From: Aulostomus chinensis
Lineage: Eukaryota; Chordata; Actinopteri; Syngnathiformes; Aulostomidae
DNA: 64,000 bases
Assembly (NCBI GenBank): GCA_037954235.1
Contig: JBBMOA010000021.1
Coordinates: 5,932,501 to 5,996,500 of the forward strand
Direction: 5' to 3'
Position numbers and translations under genes: made by a program
Shown here: positions 60,201-64,000 of the stretch, piece after piece
How the letters are laid out: each line of letters opens with the position of its first letter
Position numbering within the stretch: position 1 is the stretch's first letter
Notes under the pieces: generated by a model
What the model was told of the DNA's origin: nothing
What the model saw: only the letters and a program-made list of their open reading frames with translations
The model's database searches: none

Positions 60201-63200
60201 TGTTGTTTCATTTAAGCCAATTCTGCTTAATCTTAAATCAAATACACACAATCTAGTGAGCACATACAAACGTAGATGTATTTGCATTTGTCTTTGCCAT
60301 TTAACTTAATTTGATTCATCACATTGTGTTTGGTGCTGTTATAAAGCACTGGGTATATGGGTGTGAGTATTTGTATTTCATTTAAGTGGCACTTTGAGCC
60401 ACGACTACCTTCATCCGGCTCCAGTCACCCAGGCTGAACAGGCCACACAGAGAGAAGGGTGTGGTGAAGCCGGTGTGACTGACAGCCTGACTAATGCTCT
60501 TCTACTTACACCTGTCCAGCTGACTTTGATCTGTGCAAAGAGTAAACAGAGCCGTAAGTCAAGCCAAGTGATGTCTGCACCTTGTAGGGCGCCATCTTAA
60601 CAGGTTTAGGGCTACTGTAGCGAAATACTGCTCTATTGATAGAAAACAAACACATTGAAGAAGCGTTTTTTTTTTTCCACAGTAAAGCCCAGATATCTAT
60701 TTTAAAGAGGTGAATTATGTGATGCTGTGCCGAAACAAAGCTTCTTGTTGGAACACAACAGACTTTAGTTCCCTTTGATCTTTAGATCCTGACAAGGAGA
60801 CTTTCTGCAGCGTGATGCTTTTCTTGGTTTGCAAATAAAAGCCGTTTGTTCATCTCATTAATATAAACCAAGTAAGCTATGTTTTGTATGACATAGGTCC
60901 ATGTTGTATAAATTGCATGCTAGTTATCCTTCAACTGCTAAACACCTAGAGGTCAAGTTGGATGGTTTCAATTTAAAGTTCTGAGGTTCAGGTCGGATGC
61001 TCCCATCTCATTATCAAAAGGAGGAACTGGCGTGCCAGTGGTGCTATCAAAACAAAGCTCAGATTACCCCCCCCCCCAACACACACACACACACGGAGTG
61101 TGACATTATCTGCTGAGAATCACTCCTGTACATCTTTTCACAGAAAATAGCTGTTTACTGATATATTCATGTTCCAAATGTCATATAGAGACCATTCTAA
61201 TACACATCATTAATACATGTAGTACCTGGTGCAACGGATATTTTACAAGTGTTCGCATCAACAGTATGTGTTCTTGTTCTGTCCTCCCCCTGGACATCCT
61301 TTGCTCTGCTGCACTGCCATGTTTTCTTATGATTCAAGAGGACAGTCAGTTAGGAATGAATGAAAATGTATCGCTGTGCAAGGAACGCATGTAGGCAAAG
61401 TATGTGTGCGTGTGAGAGTGGAGGTGCACGTGTGTGTTTGTTGCTTCATAGCATCCTTGTCTGTAACTATGTGGAGGAGGGAAAAAAAGAACAGCCCAGG
61501 AAAGTAGGTAAACCATTTATTCAGGAAAAACAATCCCAAAATTCAAGAGAACACAGGAAAGACAGCTAGTTCCTCCATTTAGCTTCAAGAGCTTTGCCAA
61601 AGTCAACACGGTTAATAAACAACCAAAGTGACAATAGGGGCCTCTCTCCTTGTTACCTCCTGGGAGTTTTCAGGGTTTTTTTTGTCGTTGTTGTTGTTGT
61701 GACACACAAATATAATGTTTCAAGCAGACCCTCTCCTCTCAGCCAAATGTAAAGGGTGGAATATTTAGCCTTGAGATTCCTGCTAGACAGCTGGATATTC
61801 CTGCTTAATGTGGATGGCAGAATACAGGGAAAGCCTATATCACACTGCTGTCTGTTGTGGACTCCAGAGGGCCAAAGGACAAAGATTGAGAGTGAACAGG
61901 TGGCAATGGCATCGTGGTTAAGAGGTTCCTCTACTCAAATACGCATGGCCAAAGTCATAAATGTACAGAAAAAACAAAACCCAACATATACAGAGTATTT
62001 GTAGTGTTTTGTGTGTTTGCTTCAAAAATTAAGATTATCCTGATAATGATGTGGGGTTTTTTTGTTTGTTTTTTGTTACCTTACCTACTATGACAACAAT
62101 GTGACATTCAGGGCAAGTTTAAGTTAAGTTCATTTAACTTTTATGCCCAAATGTATTATTAGGACAAACACTGATGAATGTAGCACTATTGTTCATGTTC
62201 TCTGTAAATGGGAATGGTGATTGCTTGATGCAGTAAAGCGATTTCCAGCCAGCATTTTAAAAATAGACAAGTAATCCTTCCCGTGTTGCCTTATTGGGGG
62301 GCTAATCACTGCTTTGGTTACTAAAACTGTCAGGGTGATAGAAAAGCTCTCACCACCACCGCCACCACCACCAGTCCTGGGACAGCATGTCCCCAGCTTG
62401 ATTAACACAAACTCACAGAACGAGCTAGCGCCAGCTCCCCATGCAGATTTGCAATACAAACTAAATTCAAAGTAGCAGCCACACTGAAAGCCTTTTCCAA
62501 GCTCTTTGCCTACAGTATGCTTCCGTTTCAGGTTGCATAAAGCAATCACAACACTTAATGCAAGGTAATCAATAAAGTGTTATTGACAACATCTTTGTTT
62601 TACATTAGTGAAAGCAGAAAACAATACAGCAACTACAGACTGCAAAGAGTTCAATGTGTTAAAGAAGTGTGTGACTAGTGAGGGAATGCATCAACAGCCA
62701 CGTACGGTTCTAAAGTAATGTGAAAGTTTAAAGATCTCAGGGTGTGGCAGTATCAATACCACCAGTTCTGACAGAAGACAAAATATAACATAAAATATAA
62801 ATCGTGCTGATGTTGCAGTTCTCTGGATTCAATGAGAAAGTCATGAATCAAGTAGTACTGTATTGTGGTTGTATACTTCCGTGATGTTACCTTGACCTTT
62901 GACCACCAAGATCTTTTCAGTAAAGTCACTGTGGACGTTTTACTATTCTTTCTCAAAGACAAAGGGAGGACGATGGAGAACCCAAAAACGTAACTATTGC
63001 AAATGCAGGAACATAAAAGAAATATATACAATCCTTATTTGCTGGTATTTGGCCAGTCAGAGTTCAGTCATTGCTTTTCAGTTGTTTGCTGTCCAAACTG
63101 TTTAGTTAGACATGAGATGCTCCAAATATGCTTTCACACAGCAGGAATGAATGAGTGCACACAAGCAGAGCCCCTCTCTTTGACCCCTCCTGGTCTTCTA

Positions 63201-64000
63201 ATTCTCTCTCTGTGTTCCCATAAACATGACACAAAACCAGAAGCCCTATTGTTTACAGACGTTTGGTTCTTTCCTGGATGGGCTGGATCCGGTATGTGTG
63301 GCCTGCCTACATGCCAGCTCTCTCCCTCAGTATGTCCCACTGTGAAGCTGTGCTGCAGAGGAGCATCATGGCTACTGCATTCTCTGGCACTGTATGGACC
63401 TGGCACAAGTTGCTAACTGTCACCACATAGCATGATCAAAAACAGGCGCAACACCAAGAGGCTCTGTAGCTGCTCGATTCATCATAAACAGAAAAAAAAA
63501 AACGACATGGAACTCAGCAGACTTGGTGAAAGACCCATAAAACAAAGTTGAACGATGGTTTCAGATTAAATTAAACTCTTACATGTCAAGCCTTAAAAAA
63601 GGATCTGGCTTGCCCATATACAATCTTAACATCGTACATCACAGAATGATTATGAACATAAGCCTGTGAAAATCTGTGCTGAGTTTGTACAAAACTGACA
63701 CAAATCAAGCGGTGCTGAGTTGAGTCCACTGTACATTAGAAAAGTTGCTTTGCGTTTGTGTGTGTTGCGAGTGCACAAGCAAGTCTTTGCACAATTGACT
63801 CATTGTGTGTGTCCAGGTTGTGGCCTCCCTCACAGGATCATGTGGCTGGGTATCTATCATTTCCCAGTAACGGTCTCTGCATTCTACCTCTCTTGCTCCA
63901 GACTTTACTTAGGTCACTCTTTGCATTTCTCTCTTAGGAATGTGTTTCACACCATTTCAGAGTAGCATGGACTGAAATGGCTGTGGCTTATCAAAGTATC
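54252..64000 (-). other. scrib: SCRIB 5' intron; no further exon recognised
   Basis: 9.7 kb on the 5' side of the first in-window SCRIB exon. I looked for an exon coding the family's conserved start (CIPLWRCNRHVES) and LEELLLDANQLRELPK on the minus strand and did not see one. The stretch is AT-rich with many short repeats; a CpG-denser patch lies at about 54880-55045. Confidence 0.55.

Overview
The window reads as vertebrate nuclear DNA from a ray-finned fish, most likely a percomorph teleost. The genes have short exons with GT-AG introns, many introns are only 80-300 bp, dinucleotide microsatellites and homopolymer runs are frequent, and the dispersed repeats are of types common in percomorph genomes. 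No prokaryotic, plasmid or viral gene organisation is visible. The long open frames across introns are chance frames.

Left part (1-11.2 kb), plus strand. The last coding exon of a TMEM108-like gene lies at 863-979, followed by its 3'UTR. A complete five-exon CDV3 gene follows (CDS 5124-9970, 230 aa). Its fourth intron carries a 26-bp minisatellite of about 19 units (9191-9678).

Middle gap (11.2-17.4 kb). This is mostly non-coding. On the minus strand there is a compact gene-like structure at 12796-13779: a TATA box, a start codon in good context, a signal-peptide exon, two further phase-0 exons, a short last exon and an AATAAA. It predicts a 63-aa secreted peptide that I do not recognise. 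It is the best candidate here for something undescribed.

Right part (17.4-64 kb), minus strand. A nearly complete SCRIB (scribble planar cell polarity protein) gene runs from its stop codon at 17479 to an exon at 53695, tail-to-tail with CDV3. I resolved 44 constitutive or cassette exons plus one alternative terminal exon. From N to C terminus they encode most of the leucine-rich repeats, the acidic linker, four PDZ domains and a long low-complexity/coiled-coil tail. With all cassettes the in-window part sums to 1,836 aa. The N-terminal exon (the conserved start and first LRR, about 53 aa in human) was not found in 53.7-64 kb and probably lies past the right edge. An in-frame exon at 28606-29079 has its own stop and AATAAA, predicting a short isoform that keeps the LRRs and all four PDZ domains but lacks the usual C-terminal tail.

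Mobile elements include a full-length tRNA-derived SINE with perfect 11-bp target-site duplications (53856-54240), an older fragment of the same family (39364-39482), a non-LTR retroelement 3' end (about 42080-42475), a MITE-like inverted-repeat element (17869-18111) and a degraded dispersed repeat in CDV3 intron 4. In human, TMEM108 and CDV3 are on chromosome 3q22 and SCRIB is on 8q24.3, so this linkage is a fish-side arrangement.
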